A stretch of DNA of 64,000 nt from Acorus gramineus (lineage: Eukaryota > Streptophyta > Magnoliopsida > Acorales > Acoraceae), in the NCBI GenBank assembly GCA_030737835.1, contig CM060850.1, positions 6,997,299 to 7,061,298 of the forward strand, in the 5' to 3' direction. Positions 28,907-41,786 of this stretch are shown piece after piece. Each line of letters begins with the position of its first letter. Within the stretch, counting starts at the first letter, position 1. The notes under the pieces were generated by a model. That model ran no database searches, was not told the DNA's origin, and was given only the letters and a program-made list of their open reading frames with translations. The translations under genes were made by a program, and so were the position numbers.

Positions 28907-30158
28907 GGGTGGTGGAGACCGGCTGTTGCCGGTGGAGGTTTGACTAATTAACGTCGGTTTCTTTTCTTTTCTTCTGTCTTTTCTTTTTCAAAAAAGAGGC
29001 TAGTGCAGTTTTTACACTTGGATAACCTCCCTCTTCACAAGAGTTATTAATGTTGCTCGAATTACTAAAACGGTCATCAAAACAAAGTAAGGCATTGATG
29101 ATGTAATTTTGGAGAATCCGGATCTAGTCAGATCTGGTTCATTGATAATTTCACAACCTATGAATTAAATTACATGATATATGAATTGAACTGTACAGAG
29201 AGTGATACTGTATTCAACAATTGATTGTGCAATTCGATATTGATAGTATTGATAGTACCCAGACCTGATTAGATTCAGATCCAATTTTGGGCGTTGATAG
29301 ACAAATTACATGTTTCAAAAGCGAAGATTCACAATCATGAATCCAAACACATTTTCAGTATTTGACTCTTCAAAACACCTTTTTATTTAGGTATAAAAAA
29401 AAATTTAGTAACTGAAAAGCTAACAAAACAATGTTTTTTAAAAGCTGAGTTACAGACGCAAGATTTTAAAAATGTCAAGGTTTCAGCCACACATCCAAAT
29501 CCATTTTGCAACCTAAAAGCGGTTCTCTAGCTGACTAATTATGAAGTGTATATTGTGATAATACAATATATATTCTACTAATGCATTAATGTATAAAATA
29601 TTAATTGTTTTATTTTTTTAAGAAAAAAATATGTATTAATTTATTTAGGTATATATTTCGTAACAATATGCATTTGATTATCAATACTCTAAACAAAAAT
29701 CATAGCATCGGAGCTCCAGCTAGGGATGCACACTGGGATTGACATCATTTTCCTATAGTTTAGTTTTTTTTTAAAGAGATAGTGTGTATACTGAAGAATA
29801 GAGTAACTGTGAACCTAAATGATGTAAAATTGTTTGAGGATGTATTTAGAAGGATCTGTGATTAAAAAGTGAAGATACACCGTCATAGTGGAGTGTATGT
29901 TCTATTAAAATTTTATTTTAAAAAAATAAACGTATATACTTATTTATCTAAACATTTTTTACTTTTCATGATAAAATGTAATTCATTAAACAAGTAGATA
30001 TTTAAATATATAAAATAAAGATGCTGGGTACTATAACCAAACGGGTCAAAACATGCCATTTTCCATAAGAGTTTACATGCAGCTAACCCAATCATTGTCA
30101 CAACAAACCCTAATCAACCCTTTCAAAATCCACTCCCACCACCTCCATCACTTCCTGG
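28907..30158. other. Intergenic region upstream of LEC1
   Basis: AT-rich, no gene seen. Around 29120-29290 is a loosely palindromic block (AGTCAGATCTGG on one side, CCTGATTAGATTCAGATCC on the other) that may be an old MITE related to sequence near 12660-12790. Confidence 0.4.
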
Positions 30159-30648
30159 TAGGGTTGGTAAATGAGTCGAGCAGCTCAGGCTCGACTCGGT
30201 TAAAGCTCGCTCAGGCTCGTTCGATTAGACAAATGAGCCGAGCTTAAATAATTTTTAAAGCTCGGTTTGTAAATAAGCCGAGCCCGAGCCGAGACGAGCT
30301 CGTTTACTTAACTGAAAAAATGTGAACAAACCGATCCCGAGCCCGAGCTTATGTTACTTTCATATGTACAAGGTGTTGTGATTTGTGAAATGTGACTTCT
30401 CAAATGCTAAACAAGATTTTTTTTAGCTAAACGAGCCCGAGCCGAGCCTTGATTCAAGCTTCAGCTTGGCTTGTTTAACAAACGAGTCGAGCTGAGCTTC
30501 AACCGAGCTTTTCATGAGCCCAACGAGCCGAGCTTGAACACAAAATGAAGCTCGTTCTCGAGCCGAGCAGAGCCTGATACTAAATGAGCCGAGCCTGAGC
30601 AGGTAAAAGCTCGACTCGTTCAGCTCGTTTACCACCCCTACTTCCTAT
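30151..30648. mobile_element. hAT-type MITE (TAGGGTTGGTAAA ends)
   Basis: The element 30159-30640 starts TAGGGTTGGTAAATGAG and ends CTCGTTTACCACCCCTA. It is flanked by CTTCCTGG and CTTCCTAT, an 8-bp target duplication with two mismatches. Both arms are packed with GAGCCGAGC / GCTCGGCTC repeats, so it can fold on itself. No coding capacity. Confidence 0.75.
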
Positions 30649-31594
30649 GATTTCTCCTTCACTTAAACAAGTGCATGGCACGTGCCCCGGCCCACAGAAA
30701 AGGTCATCCAACACTAGACTCTAAAAAATAAAAGTTGGTTAAATGAAGACAAGGAAACAATATTTGCTTCAAGAGACAAAAAGCTTTAATAAAATTTCAC
30801 AAATCTCCACATATTTCTCTTTCAATTTGTCTTTGTTTGGCAGATGCACCACACGTGCTTCTCCATCCATAACAGCAGTTCCATGTAGGTTGATTTTAAA
30901 AAGGGCAGTCTATTTTGCAATCTCAACTGGAACTCAGAGGTGATCTTCAATCATCAATATATTTTACTATAGAGTGTATAATGTTATAATGTAGTAAGTT
31001 ATCTAAATGAGTACTTAATTTTTTTTAATAATATGTATTTTATTAGATAAATATATATTTAAAAGGAAAAATCAAAACGATCGGGGCCCTGGACATTGGC
31101 TGCACCAATTTTCCTTTTTAAAATAATGGGTTATGGTGAAGAGAAACAATTTTTTTGGTATTTTTTGCATATTAACCGCTGAAAATATCATTTTATCAAA
31201 ATACCCCTGGTGAATTAATATTTTGCATAAAACAATCTCCTTCCTTGTGGATAGGTTACCGTACTGGCCTTAAATGTAATTTCCAAAGCAACATATTTCC
31301 CAGTGTTCAAAAACATGAGCTTTCCAGTCAATAATAAAAACACTTCACATTTCCCTCCAACTATAATTTTTCCAAGGCAACATCATTCCCAGAGTTACAA
31401 AACATAAACTTTCCCAACCAACCTTAAAAAACACTTTCACATGGACCATTCTGCACAGTTCATGACTGAGTGTTGGTATAACAAAATTCACTCAGTTCTG
31501 CTTCACAAACCTGCCCTCCGATTCCAGTGCTACGAAAATATATACACATCCCCAACCACCATCCAAAACATCGTGTTCAGGCCAGTTTCAGTTT
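30649..31594. other. Intergenic region 3' of the sirtuin gene
   Basis: AT-rich. The part near 31300-31590 probably includes the sirtuin 3' UTR. No other gene seen. Confidence 0.45.
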
Positions 31595-34500
31595 TTAGAA
31601 CTCTTTCAGTCTTTTTGAAGGCATCCCCTGAAAACTCGCATCCTCTGTGCACCTCTCCAACAAGTTTCCTCCTTTACTACTGGACACCAGTCCAGGGGCG
31701 TTGAGATTTACCAGCCCATCGTGCCTGACAAAATTCGTTGACACTGCGACAGTGTTGACTTCGGATCTTGGGAGGGACGCTCTCTCGAGGACCACGTATT
31801 GCCCGCAGCACGAATCTCGTTCTGCCATGTCTCGGAGCTTGCTAATGACAGCGTCCTTGTCGTGGCGGAAGCTAGTTGTTGAGAGCTGTGAATGAATTGT
31901 AAAGTTAATGCTAATAAAAAAATAATTGCTTTCTCTAAATAAATGAGAGTAACTTTGGAAGGCCTTAAAAGTTAAAATGTTGGAAATATTAACTTTGTTT
32001 GCATTTAACTGCTAGTCTGAAGGACGGACTCTGATAACTTTATTTTTTTGGGTAGATATATGTTTTTTTTCCTGGTTAAAATCTTTTCCTATCAGCAAGT
32101 GTAAATCTCAAAATAAAACTTTTAGACTATTTTGATAAGGGGATAATTAGTGGGATAATGGATCTGTGAAGCGATAACTTACCTCGTTTGTTACAAAAAA
32201 ACAATCTGAATAAAGCGGGGACAGTTGTCGTGATTTGGAAATGAAGACAGAGATTCTAGAATTCAAAAATCGGGTATGGGAAAGAGAGATCTTTTTGGTT
32301 CCTTTTTTTTTTGGCACATCTAAGTCCTAGTATCTCCCACTGATGTGAAAATAAAAAAGAGGACTGACAATTCCAATTCATGCCAAACTTATTTGAGAAA
32401 TGACTACAAAATTTGAAAGCATGAGCGAAAGGTGAATGGCGGATCACAAGATGGAAAATTGCATGAAACATATTCTTGATTTGAATGAAATAACCATCCA
32501 AGGGAATGGATCTCAGAGTTTTTACCTGGAAATTTACAGACCATTCTATGGTGCTCCAAGGGCAACCGCAACCCTCTCCAAAGTTAAGTTTCAGCAGCAT
32601 TTTAAAAGGTCTCGCTCTCGTTGTCTCTCTGAAATATATTTTTTTTTTTTCTTTAAAAAAAAGGTTGAAATAGTTGACAGTGATATTTCAAAAAAATATC
32701 ATGTCAAGTGAAACTTTGATTAATAAAAAATACCTTTTCAAACAGAATGGTTGCTTGTCTAGATGGGCAACTTTCAAGTCAGGCCTCTCTGGAAAGGAAA
32801 CCTAATTATGAACATAAGACTATTTTTCAGAGAGAGGCATAAGGAGGCTTTCAAAAAGAATACAGTACTGCTTAATGCATGTATCATGTATACAAACATA
32901 TTATGATGCAAACGAACAACGCATGATCTTGACAAAGGAAAGTATGGTTTTCTCAGTTGCAAGAATGTATTTTAATTAGATCTACTGTGCGCTTGGGAAC
33001 TTCCAAATTTTGGAAGGTGCATTAAGCGATGTGGCAATCAATAAAAGCCAAAAACAAATATTAAATTGTATGGTCACCACTTTATAAAGTATTGAGAACA
33101 TAACAAAGTAACAACAGATTCAATATAATTTACACAAAATCCCAGTCTGTTTCTTACCTCGACTGATTCAACATATGGCAAAATAACCTTTTGTCCATGT
33201 ACACTACCAATCCTGAGTGCCCATTTCACATATTTATTTTCTGTTAAAAAAAAAGGAAAAGAGTAAGTAAAGAAGGGCAAATTGCATTATATACAACTAA
33301 CCAAAGTTTCAGTAGAAACTTAAGCATGCATTGATCAGGGGAAAAAGGTAAATCATATTCTATTAATTAATCATAGTGTCAGTAGAAGTTTACTCTCTTA
33401 ACCAATCAGTGTTTCAGTAGAAGTTTATGTATACATTGATCTGGGAAAAAAAAGGAAAATCAATTTCCCTGTAATTAGTCAGGATTTCAGTAGAAGTTTA
33501 TGCAAAAAAGATGATGTAAAGAAAACAACATCAACAACTCTAAAACACTAAACAGGGAAGAAGAAAAAAAGAGTGAGATAGTGCAATCTTACTTCTAGGC
33601 TTTTGAGCAAGGCTGAGTTGGATGAGATCAATGTGGACATATGGAGGAATCTTCATATTTAGATATTGCATGACACCTGCCATGACCTGTTCTTGTTCTA
33701 GTTAACATCAACACTGTGGAAACATAGCAAATCGAAGTACATGACTTCTGGAATTTAACATTAGATGTTCAGTACAAGGCAGCATGTGTCATAAGCATAT
33801 TTCTATAGCATCATGCGGAAACATAATCACTTACAGCTCAAATCCACCAATGTAGCATCATTGAAACTGAATCACTTGCTAAATCTACCATTACATTTTA
33901 CCATCTATTTAGAACATTAATTTACAACACCCAACATTCTCCCAGTCTCTGTGTTACAAGACCAATATCCTCTACCAATCCCTTCAAAAAATCTTTGCCC
34001 TTTAATTGGTGGTGATCACAACAAAATACAACTGGGTATTCCACCACATTTCCAAAATGTTTCCATACTGACTGCAAAATTTACTGGCTCATCTTCTGTC
34101 GAACTCCAGACTGCAAATTTTATGCATCAACCCAACAGTTTCCTCCAAGCCATAACCTTTTAACAAAAATGACCTTCAAGATCCTGTAATGTTCTTTAAG
34201 AAAGTTCATAAATCACAATTTCTTGCAAACATGAACTAATGGTTCTCCAATACATACTCTGGATATTAAGTTATTTAACTAAATTTCTTAGCTAGCCATA
34301 CTTTGAACAAAACTTAAAAAGGGAAGAAGAAGTAAATAATACCATATCTACACGTCCGTTAATCACCAGACTTGCTTTCTTGTCCTTTGGAGTCTGCTGA
34401 AAATACAATGGATGTCAGTTTCTGCACAAAGCCTGTATGCAGTGTGTGGGCAGAATTTGCAGAGATGGGTCAAAGAGTTAAATTGATTAAAAATTATACC

Positions 34501-37500
34501 TCATTCATTTCCCTTCATTCAGATAATACATTTCTGTCACAAAAGTTTCACATACATATAAAATAGAAACATAAACATGAAGCCAAAGTAATCCCCAAGA
34601 ATAAAATTTTTAACAATATAGAAGTCTGTTGAAGCCAAAGTAATGATTGTGTTTTGTTGGCAACGTTGACGTAAAAGTATAAAACAAGTTTGTGAGTCAT
34701 ATATTGTATTATTCTGTGTAAGAAAGTCAGTTGTGTCTCAAATTGACATAGAAGATGCATAAAGAACAACTGAAGACTCTGCACATACTCTAGTCCAGTC
34801 AATAGAACTCACTCAGGTAATCAATTGCCCTGTTACGACATCATTTTAAGAATAAGTTCAAAAATATTGTATCCCTGTCCAAACATATGTTCCCCAAAAA
34901 AACTGTACTTAGTACAACCCATAATCAGATATCATATGCCACACACAACCCTTCGTGGCTAGCCCAATCAGTATCTTGACACATTTGTGTAATGCAAAAG
35001 CATACATCTAGCATATCTCATATTTGGAAAGAAAATGGTTGTTGATTAGAAAGCTTGGGCTACCCAGAAAATTTTAAAAGTATGCTGGAAAGTACCTGAA
35101 GGTTTACAATGACAACCCTTCCCCCTCCACGGATACATCTTAAAGGCAAGTTGCATGCAGGAGTAATCTGCAAACTGCATATGGTAAGCAGATGTATCAC
35201 CATCTAGAAAACATTTTTTTTTTTTTTGGAAGAAAGAGGTTGGCATTCGCACCATCTAGAAAACATGAATAAGAGATTAATACAAAAGCAACTCACAAAC
35301 ATTATCAGCACACTTTCACAAGTCAAAGTGCAGTACAATCTCTAAAAAATTAGTTATGTTTCACAGATTAACAAAATTATTGAGATATGTTGTACAAAAT
35401 ATTGCCATTAATCTTCAATATTCTCTCTAGGCATTCTTAATAATTAAAGGAACCAAAATTATGCTAGAAACATTGTACCTAGTTCCTAAACATAATATAA
35501 CATCAGCAACTTTGCATTGTTCTTCTGCAGGGATCATATCCTTCTCCTGTAAAGCATCCTACAAAACAAAAAAAGGATTTTTAAGAAATGATACAATTTT
35601 AAGATGTATGAAATGCAATATTTTAAAAAGAATAAACGAAATACTCGCAGAACTATCCAAGTTGGCAGATACCTCCCAATCAAGAACTGAGTCCTTAAGC
35701 TTGGCTCTACATTTTAGATCAGAGCAGCGTCGTGCTGTCTCCTTCATGCCAACTGTTTCTACCTCAAAATCTCGAACATATCTTCATTAACCAAGCAGCT
35801 TCACTTAATGAGAACAAAATGTGACAAAAAAGACTACCAGACATTGATAGTGTGTTATCAAGCTCGTGCTGAACCAAAGACCCATTAAAGGATCCTTGAA
35901 AATGTGTGGCAAATGGTTTTATGTAAGGAGTGAACAAGTGATGGTGGATGCAATGACCCCACGTATTCATTCCACTAAGAAGAATAGATAAATGGTTGCA
36001 TTTATATCACCCAAACAATTCCAAGTGAAGTATTCCTCAAAATTTTGAATCTTCTGCACTCATTAGGAACACCTGATTCATGAATTGAATGATCACATCT
36101 TGTATATGCATTGTTCATCCTCAGAAGGAATCATCCAGCACATTCATTAGAATTATTCCATTGGAAGAGTGCACCAGTGGCCATTGTTTAAGGGCATAAA
36201 TTAAATCCAATCATATTCTGAGGTTTTTGAGGTCACTGCAACTATAAGTTTTCTTCCACAATATCAAATATAGTGATTGAAAGTTAGAATCATACTCAAT
36301 TCCACATGATGGGCAAAATTCTTTGAAGGAATTTCCATGCAACTCAGCAAGTTTCTCCCTTGGTATTCCGGATCGAAGATGGAGACTATCCACATTCTGG
36401 CAAATGCAGTTTTTGAATTACATTATGAAACTAGGATTAGGATGTCACTAGTACAAAAAGTTTGATAAACTATATTCAGCATACAAAATTCAAGATAACT
36501 CACAAATAAGAAAGCAACATGTAACGCACGAGAAAGTAAGCATAAATTACTTGTCATTCATAATGACAATCTGGTTATTTAAAATTTCATTATATAGTAT
36601 AATTATTCAAAAAAAGAAAAAAAAAGAAGAAGGAAGCAGCACCACAAGTTGGACTATGCCAGGAGCAACCATCTCTTTAATTAGACTGTTCAAGACCCTG
36701 TCAACTCAATGGCATCCATGTCAGCATGCCATATGGAGAAAGTCAGGCTCCTCTATAAAATCATTTAGGCTATGTGGAGCAAATTTTCCCTTATTGTTAT
36801 TAGCAATATTTTTTCCAGGCTATTTTGAAGTAAAATATTTCTACTGTTAGCATCTATCGGGCTCTTATAAATTGTAAATATGAAAAATTTATTTCCACCA
36901 ATATCAAAAGCCCTTAAGGACCTTTGAAAATCTTCAAATATGCCGACTTCATATGTTGACATACACCAGTTGCATGGCAGATGTAGACTCCTATAGCACC
37001 ATGTAGACTGGTTGACACAAGTCAGACGTGCAGAGCTTTTGTATCACAGGTGCTACAGGGTTGTTACAAATACAGTTTTCAAAATAATTTACTGATATTA
37101 TTACATCTAAGCTAAAACTATAAATTATTCATCTAAGGAGTGTATCGCAATGATGGCAGAAATTATTCATCTAAGCTAACACTATAAATTATTCATCTAA
37201 GGAGTGTATCGCAATGATGGCAGAAAGCAGTTTTATATTATAAAACATGACTGTTTTAAGAATAAATATTCACATACCTGGCTTATCACAAACTTTAAGA
37301 TTCCAGATCTTTCCAGTTCGACTAAAGCCATATGAGTCAGGCTAGGCATTGCGCGATGAAATGGCAATGATGCATCAGGCAAACGCTTGCCCTCACGCTG
37401 CAGCATGAATGGAATAATTGATAAACCATCTGGAGGCTAACAATAACTCTGAAAACATATATCATTCCAAAATACAATATATGGAAAAAGGTGGCAACTT

Positions 37501-39704
37501 ATTCCTCAACATAAAGATAATTGATGACATTGATGACCCATTTTCATATTATATAACATAAATCGAGAATTAAAATAGATGTACCACGCTATACCTCTAA
37601 TTTGGAGTACAATACAAAGTGATGTAACTACAAAAAACTTTTGGGCATTAATTTTATCTCATTCCATGCTCCGGTGTCCATCTAACCACAGAAATAAATT
37701 ACAACTTTCAGAGAAAGTGGTAAAATCTGTATTAATGACAAAGCCTCTGCGTGTTCAATATGTGACAAAAAAAATTAGATGATTAAAATATAAATGAAAG
37801 AGCAACATAATTTTATCAAGTTCTAAGCTGTCAACCATTTACTACTGCATAAATGACATGAATATGTGAATCAGATTTATACACAAATATGGAATGTCAA
37901 ACGGTCAAGAACCATAGCATTTGATGCACTGAACAGGTATAGTTACTGAAACTCTAAAAAGATGTCTTCATGGATTTATGGTCTATTATATGAATAGTTA
38001 ATATGATATTAATATTTTCTGTCTGATATAATCATCCAGTTATGCAGGAATACATATGTTAAATGTCTAATAGTAATCATACACTACTGCAAACCCTGTA
38101 AGAGAGCTGCCCTTGCCACAAATCATCTAATTTAGTACAGCTTTAAATGTTTAAATATATCTATTACTTATGTTAATCTATATTTGCATGTGCATTCAGT
38201 CACAGCTCTAATCATGAGGAAAAGAATGGGAAATTAAGTAATAAATCCATGGACCTAGAAGATACGAATCTCAGTGACTTGACATACCCAATTCCTCATC
38301 TTCTACCTGTACCCATCCTTACCATGTTTTAAGAAACATTTGCGGCGTGATTGACAATTGAAGTCACTAATGAAAGAAGTAGCACTGTAGAGAAGAGATA
38401 TTAATCTTCCGTGTTTGGACATATATTCATCCATATTTGATTATGCATTGGAAAAATAGATGGGAAATTTAGTAGGCGAACATGCATGTATCTCAGTCTA
38501 AAAAAACCTTTATAGCCACTAATGATCCAATGATAAAAAATAAAAAAAAAACACACTTATTCAACCTGAGTTATGGATGATATCTCACTAACCTGAAGTG
38601 TCCAAATACCTTTAGGTCCCCGAAAATCAGGAATCCCACAAGCTGTAGATATCCCAGCGCCCGTAAATACCACTAGATGTTTACTCTGCAAAAAAATAGT
38701 AAACATAAAATCAAGACATTGCCAAATGCCACAAACTAAATGCACTGTAGAAAACAAAATGTTAGATTGATCATATATGTCAAATGGAATCCAAACTTCA
38801 GTGCTCGAAAAATCTTGACCTTATGAATAATCATCGCTAGCTCTTGAATCTGCAATGCAAATGATTAAACCAGATCAGTGAAGAAAAGGAAATTATGCCC
38901 TATTAAACAAAAGACTACAAACGATTCAGTTCCTTCTTTTTCTGACCGTTTCTTCTAATTTTTTTTGGTTCCTTGATGGTAGTTTTAGCTAATCTTCACT
39001 GAATAACATGTGATGAACAAGTTACACCGCATTCAACAAAGGGGTTACACCGCATCGCAATTTAATCAATCAAAGTTACACTGGCACGCCATAATTCGTT
39101 ATCAAAGACATATTTCGAAACATAATTCATCAATTACTAAAAAAAAAATAGAAGCTGCAAACTCAAAACAATGATAACAATAAATTTGTGTGGTTCGATA
39201 TAACAGTCAGAACAAAAATGATAACTTTCAGAATGCAAGCCAAAACTTCTTCTTTGACCAATTATTATTAATAAAATATAGAAGGAATACCTAGCGGACA
39301 GAAATTAAACGATTTGATGCAACAATAACAATGTCCAGAAGCCAGATTCCATACATAAAAATCAACACCATGAAAACGAAATCCTAAAACGGGACTAGGA
39401 ATCAAATCACATTAATCACAGACAAACAACCACATCTATATGATTTATCATGAACCCATCATGCAGAATCACCCATTAAACACATACACACAAACATGTC
39501 CAAAGCAATTTCAATCAAAACCCAAACTTTAAACCCAAGATCGCAATAAAAACCGAAACTTTAAACAATCCAACATTCCAAACCCCCAAAAAAAAAAGGA
39601 CCCACCTTTCCCTGTAAAATATGGGGAGGATCGAAAACCTCAGACATCCCAACTGTTCCCACATCCTCTCTGTATGACAGCTTCTGTGCGTAACCCAAAG
39701 ACAT
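31595..39704 (-). CDS. SRT1: SRT1 / SIRT6-type NAD-dependent sirtuin, complete, 14 exons
   Basis: A class IV (SIRT6-like) nuclear NAD+-dependent protein deacylase acting on histone H3. Exons: 39606-39704, 38820-38849, 38593-38685, 37278-37397, 36296-36396, 35673-35781, 35479-35558, 35096-35174, 34343-34396, 33593-33686, 33158-33240, 32734-32801, 32526-32628, 31595-31885. All junctions keep phase; total 467 codons plus stop (Arabidopsis SRT1 is about 473). Residues 1-33 start [22 protein letters not shown]-binding motifs: [18 protein letters not shown] and ISQNVDSLH; catalytic His in AELHGNSF; zinc Cys pairs in CPSC and CSDLKC; LCLGTSLQI closes the fold. The plant SRT1-specific C-terminal region follows (about 180 residues). 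QNVDGLH is usual for this class; here Gly is Ser. A GA tract (39739-39763) lies about 35 bases upstream of the ATG. Confidence 0.96.
33290..33510. repeat. Degenerate short repeats in sirtuin intron 10
   Basis: TTTCAGTAGAAGTTTA-type units occur four times (near 33306, 33380, 33412, 33485), each followed by similar TGCATTGATC / GGGAAAAA sequence. Each unit contains TTTCAG, an acceptor-like string on the plus strand, but the gene is on the minus strand. Confidence 0.6.
37112..37229. repeat. Two tandem copies of a 64-bp unit in sirtuin intron 4
   Basis: CTATAAATTATTCATCTAAG through GGAGTGTATCGCAATGATGG and CAGAAA occurs twice, 64 bp apart, almost identical. Confidence 0.85.
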
Positions 39705-41786
39705 GATGGTGCTGTCTCTCTCTTTCCCTTCTTTTCAATCTCTCTCTCTCTCTCTCTCTCTCTAAATAAAGCTATAAAGCTATGGCTTCCTCCTCCCCAG
39801 TATGGTATGGGTTCTCTCTCTCCCAACACCCCCTCCCACCAAAAGACCAAAATGCCCATGTTTTGGGACTCCCCTTTAAAGGGGATCAATGTACATGTTG
39901 GGAGAAAATTGAGAGATTCTTGGGTTGGGTCACTGTATCGATATAGCACCGTTGGATCGGATTCTGACGATGGAGGGATTACTTTTATTTATTTATTTTG
40001 GGTGCGGATCACGTGCAGAGCTAGATCAGTTCACTGTTTTTGGGAGAGAGGAGTAATGGCTCTTTAATGTCAATGACTTGTGTGTATTTTTTTTTATTAT
40101 TATTTTGTTAAAAAATAGATACACCTTGCTATTATCACTTTTATAAATAGGAGATGAGAGAACACAGAAGAAGAAAAGAAAAGAAGACATAAACAAGTAG
40201 TGAGAGGGGTGGTTTGTGGAAGCACTCAGTAAATGGGATTTCTACCAGAGACTCCACACTCCTTATCCATGCCACTACATTGTGATGTCCAATAAAACTA
40301 CTGTAGATATTAAACCAATTAATCCGTTGATCGTTTGAATTCTGGTTTGATTTATCCTTAAGTCTGGTGATATAAAAACAGGTTAAATTCAATCAACACA
40401 TCGATTAAACGGTTGGTTTTTCAAGACTGACTGCGGACTGATTAAACTGAGTGATTCTTTAATCATAAAAGTTTGGATAACTTACTTATTAAAATATGAA
40501 ATATAATTGAAAGTTTTGATTTCATATGGCAAAATTGTGTTATGATATTAAGTAAATGCTTAAAAAGTAGTAAAATTAAGATTACTAATTATGTAAAGAC
40601 TTTTTAAAATATTTTATATTTTTATAAATTTATTTATTTAGTAATAATAATTACTATAGTTATTATGTTACTATAATGACATTGTTCAACTTTGATTGAT
40701 CCAAATTTCCATGAAAACCAGTTTTGCAACAGCACACCAAATGCACCCTAAAACATTGATTGATGTAGACAATCATTCATGCATTGCCTTGTATATATTG
40801 TTTGAACAGGATATGTCATCGTATTTTTTTTTTTTTTAAGAATGTTATTATTTTTTAATTGACACAAAATTGGTGAATTTGTTTGTTACTACATCATTTT
40901 TATTATATAAAAAAACATATATATTCAATTCCTTCAAATATATATTTCATGGTTTATAAATGTATTACATAAGAATTATTTTCAAAAGAAATAAAAACAT
41001 ATTGGACACTGTAAAAGGCACAACCTAACCTCATTTTTGGGCAAGTTTGTGTTGGGGGTATTAATGGATTGAATATATATTTTTATTTATTTTTTAAAGC
41101 ATGTACAACCCCCGTAGAAGTAACAAATGGTTACACAGTGGTTAAACGGGGAATATGATTTAATCTGATTAATTAGTTTTTTTTTTTTCCCTATCCTAAT
41201 GCATTTATTTTAAGGGAAGGTGAGGGACAATTTTTATATTTTTTAACAACATCCAATTGAAAGGATTTAAAAATAATTTTTATCACCTCAGGAATCTTAA
41301 AAAAAAAACTTAAAAAATTTCATAGACCTAAAAAATAATAGATTTTTACCTAATTAATTTTCCCTTTGTTTTACTTCTTTTGTATTTATTATTTATATAT
41401 ATTATATATAATATTTTTTAATATTAAAAATAAACTATTAGTCTCTAGGTGATCACCAACCCCCAAACAAGCAATAAAATCCAGCTTCTCAAATTCTTTT
41501 TTTTTTTTTTTTTGTTCATTTTAAAAATTTAACCACAGATCACTATAAGTAATAGAGACAACAAAACTATCAACAATCCAAACTCAAAAGATGAACACTA
41601 CTACTATGATGCATTGCTTACATTTCAACTGAAATTCACCAGACACTTGTAATTCACATAACTAAGAATTTATACTTTCCCACACCATATGCAGACCCCG
41701 GACTGGAGAACAAAGAACCGATGAAGAGAAGAAAACAATTCACATCAAAATCAAATTTTATAATGACGCGAACTCTGAAAAACCAC
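39705..41786. other. Intergenic region upstream of SRT1
   Basis: Contains the SRT1 promoter with the GA tract at 39739-39763 and otherwise AT-rich sequence with long T runs (40830, 41170, 41490). The end near 41560-41786 is probably the 3' UTR of the next gene. No gene or RNA seen. Confidence 0.45.
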
